From Ailanthus altissimus (taxonomy: Eukaryota; Streptophyta; Magnoliopsida; Sapindales; Simaroubaceae), in NCBI GenBank assembly GCA_946807835.1, contig OX327705.1, forward strand, positions 17,700,501-17,764,500: 64,000 bases of DNA. Direction: 5' to 3'. This document shows, one piece after another, positions 45,085 to 57,431 of this stretch; positions within the stretch are counted from its first letter, which is position 1, and each line of letters begins with the position of its first letter. The notes beneath the pieces are model-generated. The model was given only the letters and a program-made list of their open reading frames with translations. It was not told the DNA's origin and ran no database searches. The position numbers were made by a program, and so were the translations under genes.

Positions 45085-48000
45085 TTAGTTTGCTCTTAAC
45101 TTCTCCAAATCAGGGAGATCTGCAATACATAAAAACACATAATCAGATAGAATATTTGAAGAGAACTTCTTCAAGGAATGTCAGCTTATTGCAAGGGCAG
45201 AAAAGTCAATAGAAATAGAGTCGTGTACAATTCATTCAGAATTTGACGTCATTGGGAATATTTAGAATGCGCCAGACTTTTCCTATGTACACAATACAGT
45301 AAAATGGACAGTGGAAGTGATAGAAGTTTTGTGTGGATATAGTTTTGGGCAAGGAAAATCTATTTCTTGTATTGATCAACAAAGTCACATGTCGTATACA
45401 AAAAACTTGAGGGTTTATTCAAGTGTACATACTAAGGATTTGCAACAAGGGTGAGTGAAAGATATTTGATGCATATCCAAGGCCGAGTGAAAGATATATG
45501 ATGTATAGTTAAATGTGAGCAAATGCAGATCCAATTCAGTGTAAAAGTTTGATGGAAGTGAAGTTAAAAAACTTACAGAGCATTCCTTCATCATCACTGC
45601 ACTCATCATCTTGACCAGTATACTGAAAAGGAAGAAAATTCAAAGTTATATTGTTGAGCAACAATTTTGAAAATCTCAAAGAGCAATGATAACGATGTCA
45701 CTGTATGTGAGAAGTAATAGAATGAGCAGATTACCACAACATCATCATCAGAAGCTAAATCAGCTGGAAAGGCAACAAAAAAATCAGTCAGATTACAAGT
45801 CTTACTCTAAACTTGAAATTTTAAATTTCAAAGGAATGGAAACCAAATCTATTAAAGGTACAGAATCTTTTATTCAATGACAAATTTTTTAACATCAGAA
45901 GACATAATTACAATATCAGTTCATGTTATTCACATCTTGTTTTCCCATTTTGATGTCCTGGTACTTTGGCACAATACCACCAGCACAAATATACATCTGG
46001 AGGAGACCTATTATGATACAGCATGCAAGCAGACTTGATATGCATTGGAACACAGATTAAATAAATTATCTTAAAATGTTAAAGAAGCCAAAATCAGAGA
46101 GAAACTTCTAGCCCCTATATATATATACTACAAATATAATTGGCATATGTGACATGATAAACAGTAGGTGCAACAGAAATTAATTGGGAATCTTCCACAG
46201 ATAAGTAGAGCAAATGAAACAGAAATAAGAAATTAACAGAGAAATGGGTAAAGGATATACCAGAAACCAAGATATTTCAGAAATAAAACACTTTGGATCT
46301 TCATCAAAGGGTGTGATCTCCAAACACACTCAGAGACAAATGAATATTCTCATAGTTAGCCCTCAAGCAATCCACAAGAAAACTACTTTTCCTCTTTAAG
46401 AATCAATAAGAGAATTAAGAACAAAAAATTTAGGGGAAATACCATCAGAAAAGGAGAAAAAATAATAATTTAAAAGAAAAAAAACCCTTAAAAATCCTAT
46501 TATATCAGCTTCTACAACATTCCCATGGCTTGACCAAGGAGGCTGCTCTCCATTTTCCCTGGTGTCTCATTTTTTCTGTTTCCCTTGTTACCTCCTGTCA
46601 CAAGACTAAAACCTATTCTACCAACAGTAACTCCCTGCCATTACAAGACAAACAACATTGTCATCCCCTAGTTGGCTCAGATACTAAATGAAAAATTGCA
46701 TCTGTTACTGATCCAAAGAAACAAGCCAGAACTGCATAATTTCTCTTCTCTCTCTAGATTTGTACTTTTTCCTATCCAATCCTATTACTTATTGAAACAG
46801 GTACGTGAACTGAAAGTCAATGAAAAAACAAGTTGTTTGACATGGCAGAATTTAAAGATGGAGATAAGAAACAATTGTTGCAGATATGATACGAAAAACA
46901 AGTATACATTGCAAAATATAATTTTTCTTTCCTTTTTTATTAACATAAACCACTCCACTCTTTGATGGTCAATTCATCATGAGGTTCGATTCCATTGCTC
47001 GCACATTATCAATCTCAAGTCTCAACCTCTAATATACACAACACTCCACACACATAGAGAGAGAGGCTTCTGGAACAACAAGGTAATGCGAAAGCAATTC
47101 AACAGAACAATGGAACACAAGATGTCTTCTGCAGATAGAAATAAATGGCATGAAAATATTTTAGGGTGTCCTTATTTTCGTGGACTTCACATTCACTACT
47201 TTGTACAACCCTTCTTTTTAATATTGCCTGCCACATTATCAAGAATCTAATGTGGTAACAAGAAATTGAACTATGGTAAACCAAAATCATTAAGACAGAG
47301 AAAAGATAACAAAGCAAGGTCATATAGCAAATAATATGCAGTATATGCTATTATCTTATGCTAGAAGGATTTAGGAGGATCGGCATGCATGTATCAGATT
47401 ATGAAAATCTGGAGAGCCTGTTAATAAGATTGATATGTAAATGTACTAGAGTAGGACTTTACAGAAAAAGTGTAAAAACCCTGTGATGAAACTGGAATAA
47501 GTTTCAAGTACATTGACTAAAATGTCAAAATGGCCAATGAAAAAACAAGACCATACAGGTTTAACGCACAGTATAAATTACTGCAAGCAATCTGCTACCA
47601 GAATTTCTGAGCAAATTGGGAGAACCTCTTGTGATCATTGGAAGAAAGATAAGAATCATGAACTTACGGTTCAACTCCTCATCATCCTCATCACACCATT
47701 TGTTCCAATCAACCTTAATATAAGGTGCTGGTTTCTCTTCTGACTTCAGTAGCCTTTTCCACCAACCTCTCTCTTCTTTTTGGATTGAGCATATTATATT
47801 CCTTAACCCAACTTTAGTCTTACATTTCTGCCTCCGCCAGCATCAAAAGTCAAAGGATTAGTAAAGTGGAATATCTAGCTGTCCTTGAATGGGAGAAGTA
47901 TCGTACAAAAGTAAAAGATCAATGATTTAAATTGTCCATCAACTAAGACTAAATGAATGCTAAAACTGAAATTTAACAATATCGTCCTTCATTCGTTGGT

Positions 48001-48741
48001 TTGATTGATCGGACACGAAGTACAAAAGAAAAAAATAATCACAAAAAATAACTAAAACACATTTTGGAGTTTATAATATACAATTTGGATACAATCTCAC
48101 ATAAATCAGCAAAAACGAGTTATTATTTGTACATTTTAAACTTATTTTTTAGGATTTACATCTTAAAACAGTTTACAAAAACCCTGATTTTTCAAAAACA
48201 AAAATTTGCCTCATAGGACTGACATTTTCCACTGGATTATAAGTTAATTTGACCATTTATGATCTTAAAGACTAAAGTTTTACACATGAAATTGCACTTA
48301 TGATTCCTTCATAACATAAAGATAATAACACAAAACGATTCTTTTTAAAAAAAAAAACAAAATATGACTGATACATTGATAATAAAAAAAAGCAATTCAA
48401 GAAATGAACGGACCTCAGGCAGAATTTTGCCGTAAAGTTCCAAGCAGAAGTCGAAATATTTGCCTTGGATCCCGACGGCGAAGAAGCTAAAGAGGCCCTG
48501 AGGCTCGCATTTCACTGAAATATCTTTAGCGTCCGGTAATGAAATGGTCAAGTGAACCTTATCGGAGCGCTGAGCCCAAAGAACCTCTGGATGGCGACTG
48601 GATGTAAAAATTCAAGTAATAAATAACAAATAAATAAATCATTTTTGTAGTGATTTTGAACCAAAGTTACAGAAATATAACCCGATAGCGTAAGTGATGA
48701 AAATTACTGATTAAAGGTACGAGAGAGATAAAGTACCTCAT
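45085..48741 (-). CDS. p23-2: p23-2-like HSP90 co-chaperone (CS domain)
   Basis: Coding exons on the minus strand: 48737-48741, 48414-48597, 47668-47827, 45735-45763, 45577-45622, 45085-45119. They total 459 nt, 152 residues plus TAA, close to about 150 in Arabidopsis p23-2 (from memory). The CS domain begins at residue 3 ([17 protein letters not shown]) and includes [40 protein letters not shown] and the WW at residues 85-86. [15 protein letters not shown] follows, then an acidic tail ending [10 protein letters not shown]. p23 proteins bind the HSP90 N-domain dimer in the cytosol and slow ATP turnover. The first exon codes for only ATGAG, so the start depends on splicing to TCGCCAT. All introns are GT-AG. 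The frame is intact. Confidence 0.95.
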
Positions 48742-49150
48742 TGTGGAGGATGATTGAAAACGGGAGGTCGTTTTGATGAACGTAAGTGGAACTGCCTGCG
48801 AGTGGGAACCGTGAAAAGCGAGATATTTTTCTTCTCTTTCCGTGGCAAAAGTGAGTGTGAGTGCTTGTTGGGTTCAGCTCTCGGAGAACCTGAAGAAGAA
48901 AGTGAAAGCAGAGCAGTCAAGTCAATAGGTCAACTGGTAAAACGATGGTCCAACAAACTAGGAAGTAGGGATTTTTTTTATGTTTTTCTTTTCTTTTCTT
49001 TTATAATTATTTACAAAGAAAAAAAAGACATTGAACTTGAAAAAATGAATGAAAAATGAATACGCAAATTTTTATAATTTTATTTATACCTTGATAAAAA
49101 TTAATAAAGGTAACGTATAATGGGTGAAAATAAAAAAATATATTTTTTGA

Positions 49151-49382
49151 TTGAAAATCAATTAACACTATATTTTTTTTTTATTAAAAGTCAATTAATA
49201 TCGATCAATAATCAATATTAATCAACAATCACTCAACAATGATTAATGCTGGTCAATACCATTGACATTGATCAACGATAAATCAATGTCAATTAACATC
49301 TACTCAATAGTCGTTAGTCAAAATTGGTCAATAATCATAATTAATAATGATCAATGATCAATCTACACCGATTAATGCTTCT
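49151..49382. repeat. Simple repeat region rich in GATCAAT/TCAATAATCA words
   Basis: Words such as GGTCAATA, GATCAATGATCAA, TCAATATTAATCAAC and TGTCAATTAACA recur irregularly over about 230 bp. No fixed period was established. Confidence 0.5.
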
Positions 49383-50373
49383 TCTTTTAAATAATTAGTT
49401 AAAAATGATATTCCTAATAAATTCACTCATATATAAACAAAAACTTAGAGTAATTAAAATATTTGTTATTATATTAGAAATAAAAATTCAAATCTCATTT
49501 TGCATATTTGAATTTGAATTTTTTATTTTTTTTATAAAAGAGGCATAACGGCAATTTCATCAAATTTTAACAATTTTTTTTTAAAGTTAATAGTTTCTAT
49601 TACATGACAGAAGTGTAAACAATGTTTTGAGATTATGGGTCTGTATTTTATTTTTCTTAAATTACGAAATTCAGATATTCTTTTTCTTATTTGTAATTCT
49701 AACAACTAAGATGAAAAGTTTTAAAAATGAGTAACACTATTCTTCTCAAATTATATTTTAAAATTTAGATTATAAAATTAAGGTGTTAAATAATTATTTA
49801 GTGATAAAATAATATAAATTTTAAAATTATCCGTTATACTATTTTATCATTTAATAATTACTTAACATTTTATTTGGGATGAAAATATTTGAGATACTAT
49901 TTAAAATGTCTAGTATTTATTCAAAAATATGAAATAAAATTAATATTTTCTTATACAATTTGTATCTCTATTGAAATTCAAATCAATACCTTATGAATAA
50001 TTAAATTTTTTTATTTTATCATTTAAAACATATATAATTTATGTGTTGCCATATATAATTTTAAAGGTTGAAAGAGGATTGAATGGAATGAATTGTATAA
50101 ATAACAAAGTTTAATTGACAGTTTCAAAAAAAAAAGTTTAATTGACATGTATTTTAATTTTTTTGTACGTGAAAAATAAAATAAAAATATTTTTGTTATT
50201 AACTTTTTATCTGCAGGAAAGAGACCATAATCTAAAAGAGGACAAATGCCGATTAAATTTTAAGTGCGCAGGGGTCTTAGTATCAAAAATAATATCTTCT
50301 AAGGACCAAAGCAAAAAAAATACATTATTTTGAAAGTAAAATTAAACAAGCCATATTTTAATTTAATTTTTTT

Positions 50374-50550
50374 TAGAGCTTGGATGGTGAAAAAAGTCTG
50401 GAATCGAATTGAAAAAAATAAAAAATTAAAAAAAATTTGAATAAAAAAAAGTTGAATTTTTTTATTTGAGTTTTAGTTTTCTAATTTTTTTCAATTCGAA
50501 AATTTTTGAATTAGAAAAATTCAATTCGACTTTTTTTTGTCCTACTCTTA
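50374..50550. mobile_element. Possible small foldback MITE
   Basis: TAGAGCTTGG...AAAAAAGTC at the left and, inverted, TAAGAGTAGG...AAAAAAGTC at the right frame a self-complementary TCGAATTGAAAAA/TTTTTCAATTCGA interior. No matching 8-bp duplication was found. Confidence 0.35.
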
Positions 50551-50629
50551 TTCTATCTACTCTACAAACTAAAATCACATTGTCTCTCTTAAGTTTATCT
50601 GCTCTCTTCTCATCTCGATGGACACAAAA

Positions 50630-51091
50630 TAATAAGTGTAATACCTAATAATAATAAATATATTAGATGCAATACCTAATAATGATAAGTGTATTATGTG
50701 TAATACCTAATATTATGTATAAACGCATTATGACCAATATTTTTTATCATTCCTACTAATTTCATTATCTTTCATTATTTAAAGATAATGCTCAATAACT
50801 AGTATTCAACTAACCCATATTTATGAATATGAGGTGACATTTTTTTATGAAAAAATGCCTATAAATAGAACATTTAATTAGGTTTCTAAATTATCCAATC
50901 TTATTCAAGACACACATATGCCATCAGTGGGGATTAAGAAGATTTAGAAGAGTTTAATCAACTCTCTAGATTGTTGAAAAATGACTTCAATGGTAGGAGG
51001 TATGTTTAATCTATTTTTTAAATTTCGCATTAATCTATATATTTTTAAAGTTACTTCAAGCATGTTTAAATCATCTTAAATTAGTCTAACA
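50630..51091 (+). repeat. 5' LTR of copia A
   Basis: It starts TAATAAGTGTAATACC (TG decayed to TA) and ends AGTCTAACA. A TATAAATAG motif lies near 50870. Confidence 0.92.
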
Positions 51092-51093
51092 GT

Positions 51094-51105
51094 TAGTATT
51101 ACAGC
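51094..51105 (+). other. Primer-binding site of copia A (decayed)
   Basis: TAGTATTACAGC, two bases inside the 5' LTR, matches the initiator-Met primer site at 9 of 12 positions. Confidence 0.65.
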
Positions 51106-52344
51106 TATAGTTGCCTTTACTTTGAATGATATGCAATTTGAAAATTTTAAAAGTTAAGGCCGAATTATATTTTGATCAAAATTCATTATTTTGACATTGT
51201 ATGAAGCAAACTAATATTATAAATCATTAGAAAATTAAAATTTGAACACTTTTCAATTTGAAACATTGAAATCGGAACTAAAATAAAGAAAATATAGTTC
51301 AAAATATTGAAATAAGTCAAATACGGATCGCGGGTCTGTAACCGGGTCAAAGAGACCTGGAGGTTGAAGATGAATGGTTAATTTTATTAAGCACCTTTAT
51401 TTTTTATAAATTATATTTTAATCCCAAAATTTATAAATATTTATAATTAGACCCCTAAAATATTATATAATTTTAGTTTAGCCCCTAAAAAATTTATTAA
51501 TTTTAATTTGACCCCTATAGTATACAGTATTTTCTAATATATCCTACAGATTTGGTTAATTGAAATTAGTTCCTAAATATTTTGACCATAATACTTTGAT
51601 AGTTTTACATATAGACCCAATTAATTTGAATATTTTAAGTCAAACTCTAAAAAAATTTATGTATTACTTTCATATTTAATTTTATAAGTATAATTCTAGT
51701 TATGTATAGATAAATGTAAATTTTGTATGAATAATTTGTAAATTTGGTATTTTGTAAAGATCAATTTATGAATTAAAAATTTAGATATTTATGTGCTTAA
51801 ATTATGTTAATTTTTGTATGTATAATTATACATATAATTTGCGTAGTACATAAATTGAAATTATGTTCATATTTATAAATAATGCTTATTTTTTCATTTA
51901 TTTTATATGAACAATTGTGAATAAAATTAAATATCTAGTGATCCATATAATTTAAATTAATAAGAGAGTAGCTGCAACATCTTTAATTATATAAAATTAT
52001 ATATTTTGATCATATATAGAAAATGACATTAATTGTGATTAATCATATTAAGTGTAGTAGATTTTATCTCACAGAAATTTTTGTTACATTTGTATGATTA
52101 ATTAGGACGAATATCAAATTATATATCCTAATTTACCTATAGAAATCGAAAAAAGAATATAATTTGATAGTTTTTATCATAAAAATAAATGGATATAATT
52201 GAATTAAAACTTTAGCCCACAAGTAAGTTTTATGTCACTAGATTCATAATTTTTTATAACATGATTTACATTGATAAAACGTGATATATGTTTATTAGTC
52301 TTAATATTTAATTATAAACATATTTGTTTAATTTTTATTCAGTT
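51106..52344 (+). other. Leader of copia A
   Basis: The untranslated leader of 1.2 kb contains a degenerate array of CCCCTAAA...TTTAATTTGA units at about 51400-51670. The part next to gag (52200-52290) matches the sequence split by the solo LTR in copia C. Confidence 0.65.
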
Positions 52345-53160
52345 ATGCAAACTGTGAATTTCTCTGATATTAAGTGTGATATTTTCAAACTTAAGGGTGA
52401 TAATTATAAATTTTGAAAGGAATAATTTTTCTCCATTTAGGGTAGATGGATATTGATTATGCTATTAGGAAAGACAAATCATGTATTACTACTACTAGCA
52501 TTAGAGAAAAAATTGCTCTTTATGAACGATGGGAGCGATTTAATCATCTCAAAGTAATGCTTATAAAGACTAAGATCTCTGCTAATATTCATGGTTCAGT
52601 CGATCAACATAACAATGTTCGAGCTTTACTGAAAGCTATTGATGAACAATTTGAAACTTTAGTTAAAGCACTTGCCAGTACCCTAATTATGAAGTTTTCA
52701 TCCTTAACGCTTACCAGTGTAAGAGCACATCATGCAAATGAGGGACATTGTGGCTTAATTAAAAACACTTGAGGTTGAGATGTCTAATTCTTTTCTTTTG
52801 CACTATATATTGAACACCCTTCTACAATAATATGGGCCTTTCAAAATATCCTACAACACGCATAAGGATAAATAGTCAATAAATGAACTTATGACCATGT
52901 GTGTTCAAGAAGAAGGGAGACTGATAATGGAATTGGGCGAAAGTGTGCTAATTGCAACACAAGGAAAGAACCAAAAACAAGCCAAACAGAAAGGAAAAAA
53001 TAAAATTCCTCGCCAAACTGAAATAAAAAAAGGAATCTAAGTGCTTCTTCTGTAAAAGGAAGGGACACATAAAGAAAGATTGCCCCGAGTTTCAGAAATG
53101 GCTTGAGAAGAAAGGTAATCCAATCTCATTTGTTTGTAATGAATCTAATATGGTTGATGT
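52345..53160 (+). pseudogene. copia A gag, broken
   Basis: The start at 52345 gives MQTVNFSDIKCDIFKLKGDN; a stop then falls where Trp is expected. An open segment at 52446-52772 carries MDIDYAIRKDKS and VRALLKAIDEQFETLVKALA. A shifted frame gives MQMRDIVA and LKTLEVEMSNSFLLHYILN. MTMCVQEEGRLIMELGESV follows, then the knuckle CFFCKRKGHIKKDC (53042-53083), CX2CX4HX4C intact. This is the nucleocapsid-type RNA-binding part. Stops and shifts make it non-functional. Confidence 0.88.
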
Positions 53161-56100
53161 TATATATGACACATAGTGGATTGATTCTAGTTCTACAATT
53201 CATATTTCAAATACCTTACAGGGTATGCAAAATCTAAGAAAACCAGTGTGCAATGAATAGTACATCTATTCTAGAAACAAGATGCGTTCACATGTGGAAG
53301 TTATTGAATATGCAGTTTAATTTTAAGCAATGATTTTATTTTAAATTTTAAAAAGACTTTCCTAGGAATTTAATTTTAGTTTCAAGACTTGAACTTTTGG
53401 GTTATTCTTTTAATTTTTCAAAAGTATTTTTCAATTTATTTTATGAATCTAATTATGTTGAAAATGGTACATTGTCTAAATGTCTTTTCTCCATTAATTT
53501 ACAAGATAATACTATTAACAATATTATACATGTTCACACTGGTACTAAACAAAGTGTTATAAATAAAGATTCCTCTATGTTATGGCATCGGAGATTGGGA
53601 CATATCTCCGTTGAAAGGATTAAAAGATTAGTAAATGATGGAGTACTTAGTACTTTAAATTTTACTGATTATGACACTTGTATAGACTGCATTAAAAGAA
53701 AGCAGACTAACAAGTCCAAGAAAGGTGTTAAGAAGAGTATAAACATATTAGAGATCATACATTTAGACATTTTTAGTCCTGACATGGACTCGTATGGTTA
53801 GAAATATTTCATCTCTTTTATAGATGATTATTCACAATACATGTATCTCTACTTGCTTCATAATAAGAATGAAGCACTGGATGCTTTCAAAATTTTTGAA
53901 GTTAAAATAGAGAAACAATGTGAAAGACAAATTAAAATCGTGAAAACAGATAGAGGTGGAGAATATTATAGTAGATATACTGAAGATAGACAAGCACTTG
54001 GTCCATTTATGAAATTTCTTCAAGAACATGAGATAGTTGTCCAATACACCATGCCTGGTTCACCTGACTAAAATGGTGTAGCAGAAAGAAGAAATCGAAC
54101 ATTAATGGATATAGTGCAGAATATGTTTAGTATCTTCAAACTTTCTAAATACTTATAGACTGAAGCTCTTAAAATGACAGTGTATATATTAAACCGAGTT
54201 TAGCTAAGGTTATCCAAAAGACGCCATTTGAATTATGAAAATGTTAGAAACTGAGTTTCTGACATATATGCTTCTGGAGATGTCCGTCTGAAGTCCCACA
54301 AGAAAAGAAATTAAACCCAAAGACCATTAGTGGATATTTTATTGGATATACCGAAAGGTCCAAAGGTTATAGATTCTATTATCTATCTCATATCACTAGG
54401 ATTGTGGAATCAAGAAATGCAAAGTTTCTTGAAAATGACTTGATCAGTGTGAGTGATCAATCTTATAACATTATTTCTGAGAAAAATCATATTAATCCTC
54501 AATCTTCCACCTTTAGTGATAGATTGATTGTTATTAATAACACTCTTCAAGTTCAACTGGATGTTGTATAACCAATCATTAAAGATCCATAAACTGCTGC
54601 TGATAACAATCTAGTAGATCAAGTTGTTCAAGAATTTCAAGAAGTTGTTGAACAACTAGTTAAACAATATATTCCTTAGGAAAAGGTTGGTACAATGTTC
54701 AGGAGATCTACTGGAATAAGAAAATCAGCAATCCCTAGTGGTTATGTTGTATATCTACAAGAATCGGACTATAATATTAGAGCTAAAAATGATTTTGAAA
54801 CGTTTTTATAAGTCATGAATTGTAAAGAATCAAATTTATGGTTCGATACAATGAAAAAAGAGATGAATTCTATGACATCTAATAGGGTCTGGTATCTTGT
54901 TGAGTTGCTTGATGGTGCAAAAGCCATAAAATATAAATGGGTCTTTAAAACAAAGAAAGACTCTTTGGGCAACATCGAGAGATTTAAAGCAAGACTCTTT
55001 GGGTAACATCGAGAGATTTAAAGCAAGACTCTTTGCTAAAGGATTCACTCAAAATGACAAAATCGATTACAAGAAAAAATTTTCTTCTGTATCTAAGAAA
55101 GATTCTTTTCTAATTATTATGGCATTAGTTGCTCATTTTGACTTAGAGTTGTAACAAATAGATGTGAAAATAGCTTTTCTCAATAGAGATCTAGAGGAAG
55201 AAGCTTTTATAAAATAATTAGAAGGATTTTCCTTTAGTAATGGTGAGTATTTGATGTGTAAGTTAAAAAAATTCATATATAGATTGAAACAAGCCTCTCG
55301 CCAATGATATTTAAAATTTTATGATGTTATCTCTTCATTTGACTTTGTAGAAAATATTGTGGATCAATGTATATACTAGAAGGTCAGTGGGAGTAAATTT
55401 TATTTTCTTATTCTATATGCTGATGATATTTTACTTGCAACCAATGGTAAGATATGAGTAAATTTTATTTTCTTATTCTACATGAGGTGAAATAATTTCT
55501 CTCTAAAAATTTTGACATGAAAGATATGAGTGATGCGTCTTATGTCATTGGGATTAAGATACATAGGAACAGATTACAAAATATTTTGGGTTTGTCTTAA
55601 GAAACCTATATTAACAAAGGTTTGGAGAGATTTTGAATGAAAGATTGTTCACCAAGTATAACTCCCATTGTGAAGGGTGACAAGTTCAATTTGAGCTAAT
55701 GCTCGAAAAATGATCTTGAAAGAGAACAAATAAAAACTATTCCACATACTTCTACTGTCGAAAGCTTGATGTATGCTCAAGTTTGCACAAGACCTGACAT
55801 TGCATTTGCAGTTGAAATATTATGAAGATATCAGAGTAATCCAGGTCTGGACCACTGAAAAGCTACAAAGAAAGTAATGAGATAACTTCAAGGGACAAAT
55901 AACTACATGCTTATGTATAGACGAACTGAGAATCTGGAGGTGATTGGCTACTCCGATGCAGATTTTGCTAGCTATGTTGATTCTAAAAAATCAACATTAG
56001 AATATATTTTCATGTTGGCCAGTGGAGTTGTATCTTGGAAGAGTACAAAACAGACTTTGACTGCCGCTTTTACTATAGAAATTGAGTTCGTATCTTGTTT

Positions 56101-56345
56101 TGAGGTACCTCGCATGGTGTATGGATGAAGAATTTTATATTTGGGCGTAGAATTGTGAATTCAATTTCTAGGCCATTAAAGATATATTATAACAATTCAC
56201 CTGTAGTTTTTATGGCTAAAAACAATAACAGTGGTAGTCGAAGTAAGCATATCGACATCAAGTATTTAGCCATAAGGGAACGTGTTAAAGATAAAACAGT
56301 GGTCATTGAACAAGTTAGTACTGAATTGATGAAGCTGATTCCTTG
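53161..56345 (+). pseudogene. copia A pol (protease, integrase, reverse transcriptase, RNase H), broken
   Basis: A decayed protease site (WIDSSSTIHIS, where a D(S/T)GA motif is expected) lies near 53177. The pre-integrase domain has MLWHRRLGHISVERI at 53577 and a CIDC pair. The integrase core follows (HLDIFSPD near 53760, TDRGGEYY near 53949, NGVAERRNRTL near 54072). Reverse transcriptase spans about 54815-55480, with KWVFKTKKDSLG and LYADDIL (YADD 55416-55427). RNase H is at about 55860-56345 (GYSDADFASYVDSKKST, then a SKHIDIKYLAIRE tail). A 34-bp tandem duplication (54960-55027) and a second duplication around 55391-55480 add to many stops. Confidence 0.9.
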
Positions 56346-56683
56346 ATAAAAGACATGCAATTATTTAAGTTCAAGGATCATGTAAAACATATGACACTTG
56401 GTTTCTTTATGTATTTTTTGTCGTAAGATAAATGTTATAGAACTCTATTTAAGTTATGTTATTTTTTTATATTTGATTACTAATTGTGTATACATTCATT
56501 TGAGAAATATTATTACGTTTAGACCTAAAATGAACATATGGTTTATTCATTAAGTAATATGGGCAAGTATTAAGAGACATAATATATTGTGATACATAGA
56601 AGATAATACTCATTTTTAGAGGACTTATCGCCATGATTCGTGTATTTTATTTCCTACTATAGTGAATGATGAAATATATTGAC

Positions 56684-56695
56684 TAAGGGGGAGAA
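56684..56695 (+). other. Polypurine tract of copia A
   Basis: AAGGGGGAGAA directly precedes the 3' LTR, the standard plus-strand primer position. Confidence 0.8.
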
Positions 56696-57156
56696 TGATA
56701 AGTGTAATACCTAATAATAATAAGTGTATTAGGTGCAATACCTAATAATGATAAGTATATTCGATACAATCTCTAATATTAGGTATAAACACATTATAAT
56801 CAACATCTTTTATCATTCCAACTAACTTTATTATCCTTTATTATTCAAAGATAATACTTAATAGTTGGAATTCAATTAACCCATATTCATGAACATGGGG
56901 TGGCATTTTTTATGAAAAAATGCCTATAAATAGAACATTTGGTTAGGTTTCTAAATTATCCAATCTTATTCAAGACACACATATGCCATCAGTGGAGATT
57001 GGAAAGATTTAGAAGAGCTTAATCATCTTTTTAGATTGTTGAAAAATGACTTCAATGGTAAGAAATATGTTTAATCTATTTTTTAAATTTCGCATTGACA
57101 TATATACTTTTAAAATTACTTCAAGCATGTTTAGATCACCTTAAGTTAGTCTAACA
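56696..57156 (+). repeat. 3' LTR of copia A
   Basis: It starts TGATAAGTGTAATACC directly after the purine tract and ends AGTCTAACA. It matches 50630-51091 along its full length. Confidence 0.93.
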
Positions 57157-57400
57157 TAAAAAAAAGTTTGCTTTTATAATGTATTTTATCTGTATTCCAC
57201 CAGCCATTATTATGAGTAAAACAGATTTTGAAATCATTCCTAATTTCTTCTTAAATTATAATTTTTCATCTTTCTGTTTTTGTCTTGCCTGCTTCTAGAG
57301 CCAACTTTATCAAAACACGCTAATGCCCAAAAAATTAATCACGAAAGCAAGAAAAAATGGGTATAATAAAAGATATATATATATATATATATATATATAG

Positions 57401-57431
<31 letters not shown>

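Larger units (their letters stand above)
48742..50629. other. p23 upstream region and AT-rich DNA
   Basis: About 48742-48960 is GC-richer and probably holds the p23 5' untranslated region and promoter. Further right lie the repeats at 49151-49382 and the possible MITE at 50374-50550. Confidence 0.45.
50630..57156 (+). mobile_element. Ty1/copia element A, full length but dead
   Basis: Two LTRs of about 461 bp (50630-51091 and 56696-57156) flank a plus-strand unit of 6.5 kb in the copia order: primer site, 1.2-kb leader, gag, protease remnant, integrase, reverse transcriptase, RNase H, polypurine tract. The flanks CAAAA (50625-50629) and TAAAA (57157-57161) agree at 4 of 5. Many stops, frameshifts and duplications inactivate it. 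LTRs differ at many sites, so the insertion is old. Confidence 0.95.

Noticed and set aside
51340..51360. Short GC-rich GGGTC words as a tRNA-like remnant
   Set aside because: No cloverleaf could be formed around them; they are ordinary leader sequence of copia A.
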